Below are positions 16,796 to 24,624 of a stretch of 64,000 nucleotides of DNA, piece by piece. This DNA is from Psychroserpens luteus (GTDB lineage: Bacteria; Bacteroidota; Bacteroidia; Flavobacteriales; Flavobacteriaceae). Below the pieces are notes generated by a model that did no database searches, was not told the origin of the DNA, and saw nothing but the letters and a program-made list of their open reading frames with translations. A program made the translations under genes and the position numbers. Numbering within the stretch: position 1 is the first letter of the stretch; each line of letters begins with the position of its first letter. The DNA lies in contig NZ_JADILU010000002.1 of NCBI RefSeq assembly GCF_015319355.1, positions 434,001 through 498,000 on the forward strand, given 5' to 3'.

Positions 16796-17653
16796 ATGAG
16801 TAAATTAAAAATAGCAGTACAAAAATCAGGACGTCTTAATGAAGACTCTATGAAAATCCTCAAAGACATTGGGATTTCTATAGACAACGGTAAAGACCAG
16901 TTAAAAGCCTCAGCAAAGAATTTTCCGTTAGAAGTTTTTTATCTTAGAAATGGAGACATTCCTCAATATTTAAAAGATGGTGTTGTAGATGCAGCAATCA
17001 TTGGAGAAAATGTTTTAATTGAAAAAGGAAACCATATTTCGGTTGTAGAAAAATTAGGATTCTCGTCTTGCAAAGTCTCAATTGCAGTTCCAAAATCTGC
17101 CAAGTATAATGGGATTAAGGATTTAGAAGGTAAGCGTATCGCGACATCGTATCCAAACACAGTTAATCAATTTTTGGAGAAAAATAACGTTAAAGCAAAC
17201 TTACATATCATCAACGGTTCTGTTGAAATTGCTCCAAATATTGGATTGGCAGATGCCATTGTTGATATTGTATCTAGTGGAAGCACACTATTTAAAAACG
17301 GACTTAAAGAGGTTGAAGTGTTATTAAAATCTGAAGCTGTATTAGCAGTTTCTCCATTAATTTCTTCGGAAAATCAACAAACCTTAAACAAGTTGCAGTT
17401 TAGATTGCAATCTGTTTTACGAGGAAGACAAAGCAAATATGTATTACTAAATGCACCAAATGATAAATTAGAAACAATCATAAATATTTTACCGGGAATG
17501 AACAGTCCAACCATTCTACCTTTAGCAAAAGAGGGATGGAGTTCGCTACATTCGGTAATTAATAAAAATGAATTCTGGGAAGTTATTGATGAACTTAAGC
17601 AAAATGGTGCTGAAGGTATTTTAGTTTGCCCAATTGAAAATATGGTGCTCTAA
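16796..17653 (+). CDS. hisG: ATP phosphoribosyltransferase HisG
   Basis: The first enzyme of histidine synthesis, joining ATP with PRPP. It is 285 residues, the long form with its own C-terminal regulatory ACT-like domain (about 210-285), so it needs no HisZ. Visible are KIAVQKSGRLNEDS at the start, the string EKLGFSSCKVSIAVPKSAKY, the PRPP-binding region near residues 155-170 (ADAIVDIVSSGSTL), and the C-terminal MNSPTILPLAKEGWSS. It starts 58 bases after the attenuator terminator, so its expression depends on antitermination. Confidence 0.96.
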   Translation: MSKLKIAVQKSGRLNEDSMKILKDIGISIDNGKDQLKASAKNFPLEVFYLRNGDIPQYLKDGVVDAAIIGENVLIEKGNHISVVEKLGFSSCKVSIAVPKSAKYNGIKDLEGKRIATSYPNTVNQFLEKNNVKANLHIINGSVEIAPNIGLADAIVDIVSSGSTLFKNGLKEVEVLLKSEAVLAVSPLISSENQQTLNKLQFRLQSVLRGRQSKYVLLNAPNDKLETIINILPGMNSPTILPLAKEGWSSLHSVINKNEFWEVIDELKQNGAEGILVCPIENMVL

Positions 17654-17654
17654 A

Positions 17655-17674
17655 ATTCCTTCGAGGGAAGGAAT
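17655..17674 (+). repeat. palindrome between hisG and hisD
   Basis: ATTCCTTC and GAAGGAAT form a perfect 8-bp inverted repeat with a 4-base loop, directly after the hisG stop. It could slow 3' exonuclease decay or act in partial termination. The gap is 107 bases. Confidence 0.6.
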
Positions 17675-17760
17675 CTCATGGCTGTTTTAAGCAAAGCTGC
17701 AAATGAGAACAAAGCATAAATACATAAGAGTAAGTACAATTAGTGAAATCGGTGTAAAAA

Positions 17761-19044
17761 ATGAAAACAATAATAAATCCAAATAAAAAAGATTGGTCAG
17801 AACTTCTCAAACGACCTACACAAACCGTTGAGAATATTGAGAATACTGTAACCGAAATTTTTAATGACGTTCAAAGACGAGGAGATAAAGCAATCACTAA
17901 GTATACTGAGCTTTTTGATGGTGTCAATTTAAATGAAATACAAGTGTCGCCAGCAGAAATTGAAAAAGCATCAAGTTTAGTTCCTGAAGAATTAAAAGAA
18001 GCGATTCAAACAGCTAAAGCCAATATAGAAACATTTCACGCAGCTCAAAAAACGGAACGTGTTTCTGTACAAACCTCAAAAGGTATTGATTGCTGGCAGG
18101 AGAAACGTCCTATTCAAAAAATAGGATTGTACATTCCTGGAGGAACAGCACCTTTGTTTTCTACAGTTTTAATGTTGGCAGTTCCTGCTAATATTGCAGG
18201 TTGTAAAGAAATCGTATTGTGTTCTCCTCCAAATAAAGAGGGAAAAATAGCTAACGAAATTTTGTATGCTGCGCAGTTATGTGGTGTGACTAAAGTTTTC
18301 AAAGTAGGAGGTATTCAAGCTATTGCAGGTTTAACTTTTGGTACAGATGCAATTCCGCAGGTTTATAAAATTTTCGGACCAGGAAATCAATACGTAACTG
18401 TTGCAAAACAATTAGCTACAAAATATGGAGTTGCTATTGATATGCCAGCTGGCCCAAGTGAATTGTTGGTTGTTGCAGATGATACAGCAAATGCGAGTTA
18501 TGTAGCTTCAGATTTGTTGAGCCAAGCAGAACATGGTGCAGATAGCCAAGTGATTTTAGTGTCAACATCAAAATTGTTGTTAGATAAAGTGCAGAGTGAG
18601 ATACAAAAACAGATCTTAAATCTACCTAGAATGGAAATGACTCAAAAAGCAATTGACAATTCTAAATTGATTTATGTTGAGAATGATGACATTGCGTTAG
18701 AGCTCATTAATGAATATGCACCAGAGCATTTTATAATTTGCACTAAAAATGAAGATTTTTATGTTGACAATATAGCAAATGCTGGATCTGTGTTTATTGG
18801 GAACTACACTCCAGAAAGCGCTGGAGATTATGCTTCTGGAACCAATCATACACTACCAACTAATGGATTTAGTAAAGCGTATTCTGGAGTTAATTTGGAT
18901 AGTTTTACAAAGAGTATCACATTTCAGAAGATAACAAAAGAAGGGATTCTAAATATTGGAAATACCATTGAATTAATGGCAGAAGCAGAAGGTTTACAAG
19001 CGCACAAGAATGCAGTGACTTTGAGGCTGAACGATTTGAAATAG
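17761..19044 (+). CDS. hisD: histidinol dehydrogenase HisD
   Basis: HisD oxidises histidinol to histidine in two NAD-dependent steps (last reactions). The 427 residues are typical. Family strings seen: GLYIPGGTAPLFSTVLML, GGIQAIAGLTFGT, KIFGPGNQYV, AGPSELLVVAD, LLSQAEHGADSQ and EYAPEHF; the catalytic His pair and zinc-binding residues lie in the latter two. It is the second gene of the operon and is followed by a palindromic repeat pair. Confidence 0.97.
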   Translation: MKTIINPNKKDWSELLKRPTQTVENIENTVTEIFNDVQRRGDKAITKYTELFDGVNLNEIQVSPAEIEKASSLVPEELKEAIQTAKANIETFHAAQKTERVSVQTSKGIDCWQEKRPIQKIGLYIPGGTAPLFSTVLMLAVPANIAGCKEIVLCSPPNKEGKIANEILYAAQLCGVTKVFKVGGIQAIAGLTFGTDAIPQVYKIFGPGNQYVTVAKQLATKYGVAIDMPAGPSELLVVADDTANASYVASDLLSQAEHGADSQVILVSTSKLLLDKVQSEIQKQILNLPRMEMTQKAIDNSKLIYVENDDIALELINEYAPEHFIICTKNEDFYVDNIANAGSVFIGNYTPESAGDYASGTNHTLPTNGFSKAYSGVNLDSFTKSITFQKITKEGILNIGNTIELMAEAEGLQAHKNAVTLRLNDLK

Positions 19045-19048
19045 AAAC

Positions 19049-19118
19049 GTCATGCTGAACTTGTTTCAGCATCACAAACGAATATCTTAATGAGACACTG
19101 AAATAAATTCAGTGTGAC
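19049..19118 (+). repeat. palindromic repeat, his family A copy 1
   Basis: Two hairpins in series: ATGCTGAA with TTCAGCAT, then CACTGAA with TTCAGTG, with outer ends GTCAT and GTGAC. The whole unit is an imperfect inverted repeat of about 70 bases filling the hisD-hisC gap. The second copy is at 20178-20240. The first GTG that could open the hisC frame (19114) lies inside it. Confidence 0.75.
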
Positions 19119-19122
19119 GACA

Positions 19123-20169
19123 ATGAAAACAAAATTCAACATAAACAATCTCATTCGAGAAAACATCAAAACCTTAAAACCATATTCATCTGCAAGAGAT
19201 GAATACAAAGAGGTCACAGAGGATATGGTGTTTCTAGATGCTAATGAAAACCCGTTTCAAAATGGAGTAAATCGTTATCCTGATCCGCAACAGAATAAAG
19301 TAAAAACTCAGTTATCAAAACTAAAAGGTATTTCTACGGAAAATATCTTACTAGGAAACGGAAGCGATGAAGTATTAGATTTAATTTTTAGAGCATTTTG
19401 CGAACCTAATCAAGATAAGATTATCACATTGCCACCAACTTATGGGATGTATGGTGTTTTAGCAAATATTAATGCGGTAGAAAATATTGAAATAACATTG
19501 GAATATGATTTTCAACCTAATGTTGATGAAATTTTAAGAGCAGCACACACCAATGCCAAACTGTTGTTTTTGTGCTCACCAAACAATCCCACAGCAAATA
19601 GTTTTGAAGCGTACAATATTGAGAAGCTAATTAAAAATTTCAACGGACTTGTAATCATAGACGAAGCCTATATTGATTTTTCAAAAGAGAAATCTTGGAT
19701 TGCTAGATTAGAAGAGTTTCCCAATATAATAGTGACACAAACACTATCAAAAGCTTATGGTATGGCAGGAATTCGTTTGGGAGTTTGTTATGCTTCCGCA
19801 GAAATTATTTCAGTTTTAAACCGAATTAAACCACCTTATAACGTTAATGAATTAACGCAATTAAAGGCTTTAGAGCGATTGTCTAATCCGCAAGATGTTT
19901 CCGAAGAAATAAATAAAATTTTGCAACAACGTGATTGGCTCATTTCAGAATTAAAAAATATTAAGTTTGTTACTATTGTTCATCCGTCAGATGCTAACTT
20001 TATTTTAGTTGAAGTAGATGATGCTAATAAACGGTATTCAGAATTGATTAACAAAGGCATTGTTGTACGAAATAGAACAACGCAACCTTTGTGTGAAAAC
20101 TGCTTGCGATTTACAGTAGGTTCACAAATTGAAAACATAAAACTAATTACAGCTTTAAAAGCACTATAA
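19123..20169 (+). CDS. hisC: histidinol-phosphate aminotransferase HisC
   Basis: A PLP enzyme converting imidazole acetol phosphate and glutamate to histidinol phosphate. The length is 348 residues with ATG at 19123; an in-frame GTG at 19114 is inside a repeat and less likely. Visible are the LGNGSDEVLDLIFRAFC string of the substrate region, FLCSPNNPTAN, VIIDEAYIDFS, and the PLP lysine, Lys210 in SKAYGMAGIRLG. It belongs to fold type I. Confidence 0.96.
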   Translation: MKTKFNINNLIRENIKTLKPYSSARDEYKEVTEDMVFLDANENPFQNGVNRYPDPQQNKVKTQLSKLKGISTENILLGNGSDEVLDLIFRAFCEPNQDKIITLPPTYGMYGVLANINAVENIEITLEYDFQPNVDEILRAAHTNAKLLFLCSPNNPTANSFEAYNIEKLIKNFNGLVIIDEAYIDFSKEKSWIARLEEFPNIIVTQTLSKAYGMAGIRLGVCYASAEIISVLNRIKPPYNVNELTQLKALERLSNPQDVSEEINKILQQRDWLISELKNIKFVTIVHPSDANFILVEVDDANKRYSELINKGIVVRNRTTQPLCENCLRFTVGSQIENIKLITALKAL

Positions 20170-20177
20170 AAGACTAC

Positions 20178-20240
20178 GTCATTCTGAACTTGTTTCAGAA
20201 TCACACAAATAATGAGATGCTGAAATAAATTCAGCATGAC
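20178..20240 (+). repeat. palindromic repeat, his family A copy 2
   Basis: A relative of the element at 19049-19118: GTCATTCTGAACTTGTTTCA pairs within itself (ATTCTGAA with TTCAGAAT), then ATGCTGAA with TTCAGCAT; the right end is CATGAC. It fills most of the gap between hisC and hisB. Confidence 0.75.
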
Positions 20241-20257
20241 AATAAACTTTAACCACC

Positions 20258-21391
20258 ATGAAAAGAGTATTATTCATTGACAGAGACGGAACCATCATAA
20301 AAGAACCAGCAGATGAACAAATTGATTCGTTTGAAAAATTAGACTTTTATCCAAAAGTATTTACATACTTAAGTAAAATAGCTAAAGAATTAGATTTTGA
20401 AATTGTTATGATTACTAATCAAGATGGTTTAGGTACAGATGTTTATCCAGAAAATACATTTTGGCCAGTGCATAACTTTGTGCTAAAAACCTTCGAAGCA
20501 GAAGGTGTGGTTTTTAAAGAACAGTTTATAGATAGAACTTTCGCAAAAGACAATGCGCCAACTCGAAAGCCAAATACAGGATTATTGACTAAATATTTTT
20601 CTTCGGAATATGATTTAGCAAACTCCTTCGTTATTGGAGATCGATTAACAGATATTGAACTGGCAAAAAACTTAGGCTCAAAAGGGGTTTTTATAAACGA
20701 TAACACCAATTTAGGAACTGATGAAATTACAGTAAAACGTGAAGCACTTGATGATTTTATAGCTTTAGAAAGCAATGATTGGGAAGCTATTTACAAGTTT
20801 TTAAAAACAGATGCTAGAACAGGAACTATTGAAAGAAATACAAACGAAACAAAAATCAAAATAGATTTAAACCTCGACGGAACTGGTAAAAGCAACATCG
20901 ATACAGGAATTGCTTTTTTTGATCACATGTTAGATCAAATTGCTCGTCATGGGCAATTAGATTTAAATCTCAAAGTAGATGGAGATTTAGAAGTTGATGA
21001 ACATCACACTATTGAAGATACAGCAATTGCTTTGGGAGAATTATTCGCAACGACATTAGGAGATAAATTAGGAATTGAGCGTTACGGATTCTCATTGCCA
21101 ATGGATGATTGCTTTGCGCAAGCTGCAATTGATTTTGGTGGAAGGAACTGGCTCGTTTGGGAAGCAGATTTTAAACGCGAAATGATTGGTAAAATGCCAA
21201 CCGAAATGTTTTATCACTTTTTCAAATCATTTACAGATGGTGCAAAATGCAATCTTAATATAAAAGCAGAAGGCACAAATGAGCATCATAAAATTGAAGC
21301 GATTTTTAAAGCTTTTGCAAAAGCCATTAAAATGGCTGTAAAAAGAGATGTTGAGAAAATGATATTACCAAGTACAAAGGGCATGTTATAA
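20258..21391 (+). CDS. hisB: bifunctional histidinol-phosphatase / imidazoleglycerol-phosphate dehydratase HisB
   Basis: A fusion of 377 residues. The N-terminal part (about 1-165) is a HAD-type phosphatase with the nucleophile motif DRDGT (Asp8, Asp10) at residues 8-12. The C-terminal part (about 185-377) is imidazoleglycerol-phosphate dehydratase with metal-binding His motifs [15 protein letters not shown] and [12 protein letters not shown]. The phosphatase half makes histidinol, and the dehydratase half makes imidazole acetol phosphate. One copy of the over-represented word TTCTTCGGAA lies in it (20599-20608). Confidence 0.96.
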   Translation: MKRVLFIDRDGTIIKEPADEQIDSFEKLDFYPKVFTYLSKIAKELDFEIVMITNQDGLGTDVYPENTFWPVHNFVLKTFEAEGVVFKEQFIDRTFAKDNAPTRKPNTGLLTKYFSSEYDLANSFVIGDRLTDIELAKNLGSKGVFINDNTNLGTDEITVKREALDDFIALESNDWEAIYKFLKTDARTGTIERNTNETKIKIDLNLDGTGKSNIDTGIAFFDHMLDQIARHGQLDLNLKVDGDLEVDEHHTIEDTAIALGELFATTLGDKLGIERYGFSLPMDDCFAQAAIDFGGRNWLVWEADFKREMIGKMPTEMFYHFFKSFTDGAKCNLNIKAEGTNEHHKIEAIFKAFAKAIKMAVKRDVEKMILPSTKGML

Positions 21392-21399
21392 AATTATTT

Positions 21400-21484
21400 G
21401 TCATCCAGGAGGAGTTCCGACAATTGTCGGATAACCGAAGAATCTATAGCTTAAACTAAGATTCTTCGCTTTGCTCTTAATGAC
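21400..21484 (+). repeat. palindromic repeat, his family B copy 1
   Basis: An 85-base unit starting GTCATCC and ending AATGAC. An inner palindrome TCCGACAATTGTCGGA (21416-21431) is followed by CGAAGAATCT pairing with AGATTCTTCG. It fills most of the hisB-hisH gap and resembles the unit at 23805-23863. Confidence 0.7.
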
Positions 21485-21508
21485 AAAGTCAAAAAAGAAT
21501 AGACTTTA

Positions 21509-22090
21509 ATGAAATTAGTAATTATAGATTATGGAGCAGGAAATATTAAAAGCATTCAATTTGCTTTTAAACGCTTAGGTATAGATGCTATACTTTCAAA
21601 TGATCCTGAAGTGATTTTATCTGCTGAGCGTGTTATTTTTCCTGGAGTTGGAGAAGCAAGTTCTGCAATGAAAATGCTTGAGAAAAGTGGATTGGATAAA
21701 CTCATAGCTGAGTTAAAACAACCTGTTTTGGGTATTTGTTTAGGGATGCAATTGATGTGTAATTCTAGTGAAGAAGGCAATACAAATGGTTTGGGAATTT
21801 TTGATGTTGATGTGAAGCGATTTTCTAATGCTGTTAAAGTGCCACATATGGGATGGAATACTGTGAATGGGTTAAAATCTAACTTATTTAAAAACATAAA
21901 AGAAGATGCTTTCATGTACCTTGTGCATAGTTTTTATGCGGAAATGTGCCAAGAAGCAATAGCATCAACTTATTATGAATTAGAATATGCTTCTGCATTA
22001 CTAAAAGATAATTTTTATGGTGTCCAGTTTCACCCTGAAAAAAGTGGAGAAATAGGAGAGCAACTTTTGAAGAATTTTTTAGAATTATAG
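21509..22090 (+). CDS. hisH: imidazole glycerol phosphate synthase glutaminase HisH
   Basis: A 193-residue class I glutamine amidotransferase. It supplies ammonia to HisF. The nucleophile is Cys77 in GICLGMQLM; the His-Glu pair of the triad is in VQFHPEKSGEIG near residue 173. The beginning, KLVIIDYGAGNIKSIQFAF, is typical. It is followed by a 227-base gap, unusually long for the operon. Confidence 0.96.
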   Translation: MKLVIIDYGAGNIKSIQFAFKRLGIDAILSNDPEVILSAERVIFPGVGEASSAMKMLEKSGLDKLIAELKQPVLGICLGMQLMCNSSEEGNTNGLGIFDVDVKRFSNAVKVPHMGWNTVNGLKSNLFKNIKEDAFMYLVHSFYAEMCQEAIASTYYELEYASALLKDNFYGVQFHPEKSGEIGEQLLKNFLEL

Positions 22091-22091
22091 A

Positions 22092-22247
22092 CTAGAATTT
22101 TTTTGCCATATGAGTTAACAGAAGAAAGATTAGTATTGTGGCAGGTAATAGAATTAAATCATAATAATTTTCAAACTCTGTGGCTAACCAGTTAGCCACA
22201 ACAATGCTAATTAAAAAGCGAAAGAACCAATTTTTGATTATACCCAT
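22092..22247 (-). CDS. possible small two-helix membrane protein
   Basis: On the minus strand, antisense to the hisH-hisA gap, an ATG-started frame of 51 residues begins MGIIKNWFFRFLISIVVANW and ends with a TAG at 22092. It has two hydrophobic segments (about 8-21 and 30-46), a basic N-terminus and the end HMAKKF, as expected for a small bitopic or hairpin membrane protein. It fills most of the unexplained gap but overlaps no known gene. A perfect palindrome, TGTGGCTAAC with GTTAGCCACA (22179-22200), lies inside. No homologue is known to me; a chance frame is possible. Confidence 0.35.
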   Translation of the reverse strand: MGIIKNWFFRFLISIVVANWLATEFENYYDLILLPATILIFLLLTHMAKKF

Positions 22248-22323
22248 AATATTCAAATATAATGGTATAGACTTTAAAGTATAATATTAATTAAAAGAGA
22301 TTCCCAATCCGTGGGAAATGAAT

Positions 22324-23040
22324 ATGAGAATAATACCAGCAATAGATATCATCGATGGAAAATGTGTGAGACTTACAAAAGGAGATTATAATACTAAAAA
22401 AGTATATAATGAAAATCCATTGGAAGTTGCAAAAGAGTTTGAAGGTGCAGGAATTAAATATCTACATCTTGTAGATCTTGATGGCGCTAAAGCTCAACAT
22501 GTAGTTAATTACAAGGTTTTAGAACAAATTACATCTAAAACGAGATTAAAAATTGATTTTGGTGGTGGTTTAAAAACAAATGAAGATTTACATATCGCTT
22601 TTAATTCTGGAGCAAAACAAATCACAGGAGGAAGCATTGCAGTAAAGAATCCTGAAATGTTTGAAGGTTGGATTAATAAATATGGTGGTGTGAAAATTAT
22701 TCTTGGTGCAGATTGTAACAATGAAAAAATAGCTGTTAGCGGTTGGCAAGAAGAAAGTAATATAGAAGTGATTCCTTTTATAAAAGGATATGAGGAGAAA
22801 GGGATTAAATATGTGATTTGTACAGATATTGCCAAAGATGGTATGTTAGAAGGACCTTCTTTTGATTTGTATAAGCGTATTTTAAATAAATCAAAAGATA
22901 TTAGATTAATAGCATCTGGAGGTGTAACGTCTATAGATGATATAAATCGTCTTGAGGATTTAGGTTGTGAAGCTGCAATCATTGGTAAAGCACTTTATGA
23001 AGGACATATTAAATTAAAGGACTTAGAAGCACACTTTTAA
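22324..23040 (+). CDS. hisA: ProFAR isomerase HisA
   Basis: A (beta/alpha)8 barrel enzyme that isomerises ProFAR to PRFAR in histidine synthesis. The usual family start [17 protein letters not shown] begins at ATG 22324; another ATG two codons earlier (22318) would add only MN. Catalytic Asp8 sits in PAIDIIDG, and Asp near residue 129 is in [10 protein letters not shown]. The two half-barrel phosphate sites GGGLKT and ASGGVTS are present. The stop is followed after three bases by hisF. Confidence 0.95.
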   Translation: MRIIPAIDIIDGKCVRLTKGDYNTKKVYNENPLEVAKEFEGAGIKYLHLVDLDGAKAQHVVNYKVLEQITSKTRLKIDFGGGLKTNEDLHIAFNSGAKQITGGSIAVKNPEMFEGWINKYGGVKIILGADCNNEKIAVSGWQEESNIEVIPFIKGYEEKGIKYVICTDIAKDGMLEGPSFDLYKRILNKSKDIRLIASGGVTSIDDINRLEDLGCEAAIIGKALYEGHIKLKDLEAHF

Positions 23041-23043
23041 ATT

Positions 23044-23799
23044 ATGCTTACAAAAAGAATTATTCCTTGTTTAGACATCAAAAACGGAAGAACTGTTAAA
23101 GGTGTAAATTTTGTTGACTTACGTGATGCTGGTGACCCAGTAGAACTAGCAAAACAATATGCAAAGTTAGGAGCAGACGAATTGGTGTTTTTAGATATTT
23201 CTGCAACATTAGAAGGTCGTAAAACAATGCACGATATGGTTTTGAAAGTGGCAGAGCATGTTAATATTCCGTTTACAGTTGGTGGTGGAATTTCATCCAT
23301 TCAAGATGTAGATGATTTATTACATTGTGGAGCAGATAAGATTTCAATCAACTCAAGTGCAGTAAAGCGACCAGATTTAGTAAATGAATTGTCAAATAAA
23401 TTTGGGAGTCAGTGTGTGGTTGTTGCTATAGATGCAAAACAAATAGGAGATGAGTGGATTGTTCATTTAGCAGGAGGTACAATCCCAACCAAATTAAATT
23501 TATTTGATTGGGCAAAAGAAGTCGAGCAAAGAGGAGCTGGAGAGATTTTATTTACATCTATGAATAACGACGGAACAAAAGCAGGTTTTGCCAATGATGC
23601 TTTAGCTAAACTTTCAGAAAGTGTAAATATTCCAATCATTGCTTCTGGAGGAGCAGGAACTGTTCAGCATTTTGTAGATACATTTAAAGTTGGAAAAGCG
23701 GATGCTGCTTTAGCTGCTAGTGTGTTTCATTTTGGAGAGATTGAGATTTTGGATTTGAAAAAAGAATTAAAAGAGAATAGTATAGAGGTTAGATTATAA
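23044..23799 (+). CDS. hisF: imidazole glycerol phosphate synthase cyclase HisF
   Basis: The cyclase half of the HisHF complex: it takes ammonia from HisH and PRFAR to give imidazole glycerol phosphate and AICAR. The 251-residue barrel has Asp11 ([12 protein letters not shown]) and Asp near 130 (VVAIDAKQ), and the phosphate-binding GGGISS and ASGGAGT. It is 3 bases after hisA. Confidence 0.97.
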   Translation: MLTKRIIPCLDIKNGRTVKGVNFVDLRDAGDPVELAKQYAKLGADELVFLDISATLEGRKTMHDMVLKVAEHVNIPFTVGGGISSIQDVDDLLHCGADKISINSSAVKRPDLVNELSNKFGSQCVVVAIDAKQIGDEWIVHLAGGTIPTKLNLFDWAKEVEQRGAGEILFTSMNNDGTKAGFANDALAKLSESVNIPIIASGGAGTVQHFVDTFKVGKADAALAASVFHFGEIEILDLKKELKENSIEVRL

Positions 23800-23804
23800 A
23801 TAAT

Positions 23805-23863
23805 GTCATTCAGAACGAAGTGATGAATCTTTAAATGAGATTCTTCGTTTCACTCAGAATGAC
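23805..23863 (+). repeat. palindromic repeat, his family B copy 2
   Basis: GTCATTCAGAACGAAGTGAT at the left end is matched at the right end by CACTCAGAATGAC, with GAATCT and AGATTC inside. The 59-base unit folds as one long imperfect hairpin and fills the hisF-hisIE gap. It is related to the unit at 21400-21484 (same GAATCT / AGATTCTTCG core). Confidence 0.75.
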
Positions 23864-23871
23864 AATACTAA

Positions 23872-24477
23872 ATGATTATGAATATAGATTACGCAAAAAA
23901 TAACGGACTCGTGCCAGCAATTATTCAAGATGCAACAACCAATAAAGTATTGATGTTAGGTTATATGAATGAAGAGGCTGTAAAGAAAACAGTAGAAACA
24001 AACTTGGTGACCTTTTTTAGTAGAACAAAACAACGTTTATGGACCAAAGGTGAAGAAAGCGGTAATGTACTTAATCTTGTTGGAATCAAATTAGATTGTG
24101 ATAGTGATACACTTTTAGTGAAAGTAAATCCTAAAGGTCCAACTTGTCATAAAGGTTCTGATACATGTTGGAATGAAGACAATACGCAAAGCTTTGGTTT
24201 TCTTTCAGAATTAGAAAGTGTTATTGACGATAGAAAAAATAATGCTACAGAAGAAACATCATATGTAGCTTCATTATTTGCAAAAGGTATTAATAAGATT
24301 GCACAAAAAGTGGGAGAGGAGGCTGTTGAAGTTGTTATTGAAGCTAAAGATAATGATGATACATTGTTTTTAGATGAAAGTGCAGATTTACTATTTCACT
24401 ACTTAATACTGCTTCAGGCAAAAGGATTTAAATTGAGTAATGTTGTGGATGTTTTAATTAAAAGAGAGGCTAAATGA
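23872..24477 (+). CDS. hisIE: bifunctional phosphoribosyl-AMP cyclohydrolase / phosphoribosyl-ATP pyrophosphatase HisIE
   Basis: A 201-residue fusion. The N-terminal part (about 1-110) is the cyclohydrolase HisI with the zinc-binding region FFSRTKQRLWTKGEESGN and the cysteines in CDSDTLLVKV and CHKGSDTCW. The C-terminal part (about 115-201) is the pyrophosphatase HisE (LFAKGINKIAQKVGEEAVE). It is the last his gene. Start at 23872 or, two codons later, at 23878. Confidence 0.95.
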   Translation: MIMNIDYAKNNGLVPAIIQDATTNKVLMLGYMNEEAVKKTVETNLVTFFSRTKQRLWTKGEESGNVLNLVGIKLDCDSDTLLVKVNPKGPTCHKGSDTCWNEDNTQSFGFLSELESVIDDRKNNATEETSYVASLFAKGINKIAQKVGEEAVEVVIEAKDNDDTLFLDESADLLFHYLILLQAKGFKLSNVVDVLIKREAK

Positions 24478-24554
24478 AAAATAACGTCTTTTAATCGTTG
24501 AAATATGTATTTGGTCGATTAAATTTTTTTTTAACCGAAAAAAAATAATTAATT

Positions 24555-24584
24555 CTTGGCTTTTTGCATGTTTTTATAAGTTTG
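24555..24584 (+). promoter_or_regulatory. promoter of the T9SS cargo gene at 24625
   Basis: TTG (24555-24557), a 19-base spacer and TAAGTTTG (24577-24584) match the full Bacteroidota vegetative promoter pattern. The ATG follows 40 bases later. This is the best promoter match in the window. Confidence 0.7.
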
Positions 24585-24624
24585 CTGGTATAAATGTTTA
24601 AATAAAAATTATAACCCCAAACTT

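Noticed and set aside
19114-19122. GTG start three codons upstream of the hisC ATG
   Set aside because: The GTG is inside the palindromic repeat, while the ATG at 19123 gives the normal family start.
22509-22982. A 157-residue minus-strand open frame inside hisA
   Set aside because: It lies wholly within a clearly coding conserved gene, has no domain and only mirrors the AT-rich hisA codons.
19049-23863. CRISPR-like repeated units in the his operon
   Set aside because: The units are palindromes between genes, not regularly spaced direct repeats with unique spacers, and no cas gene is present.
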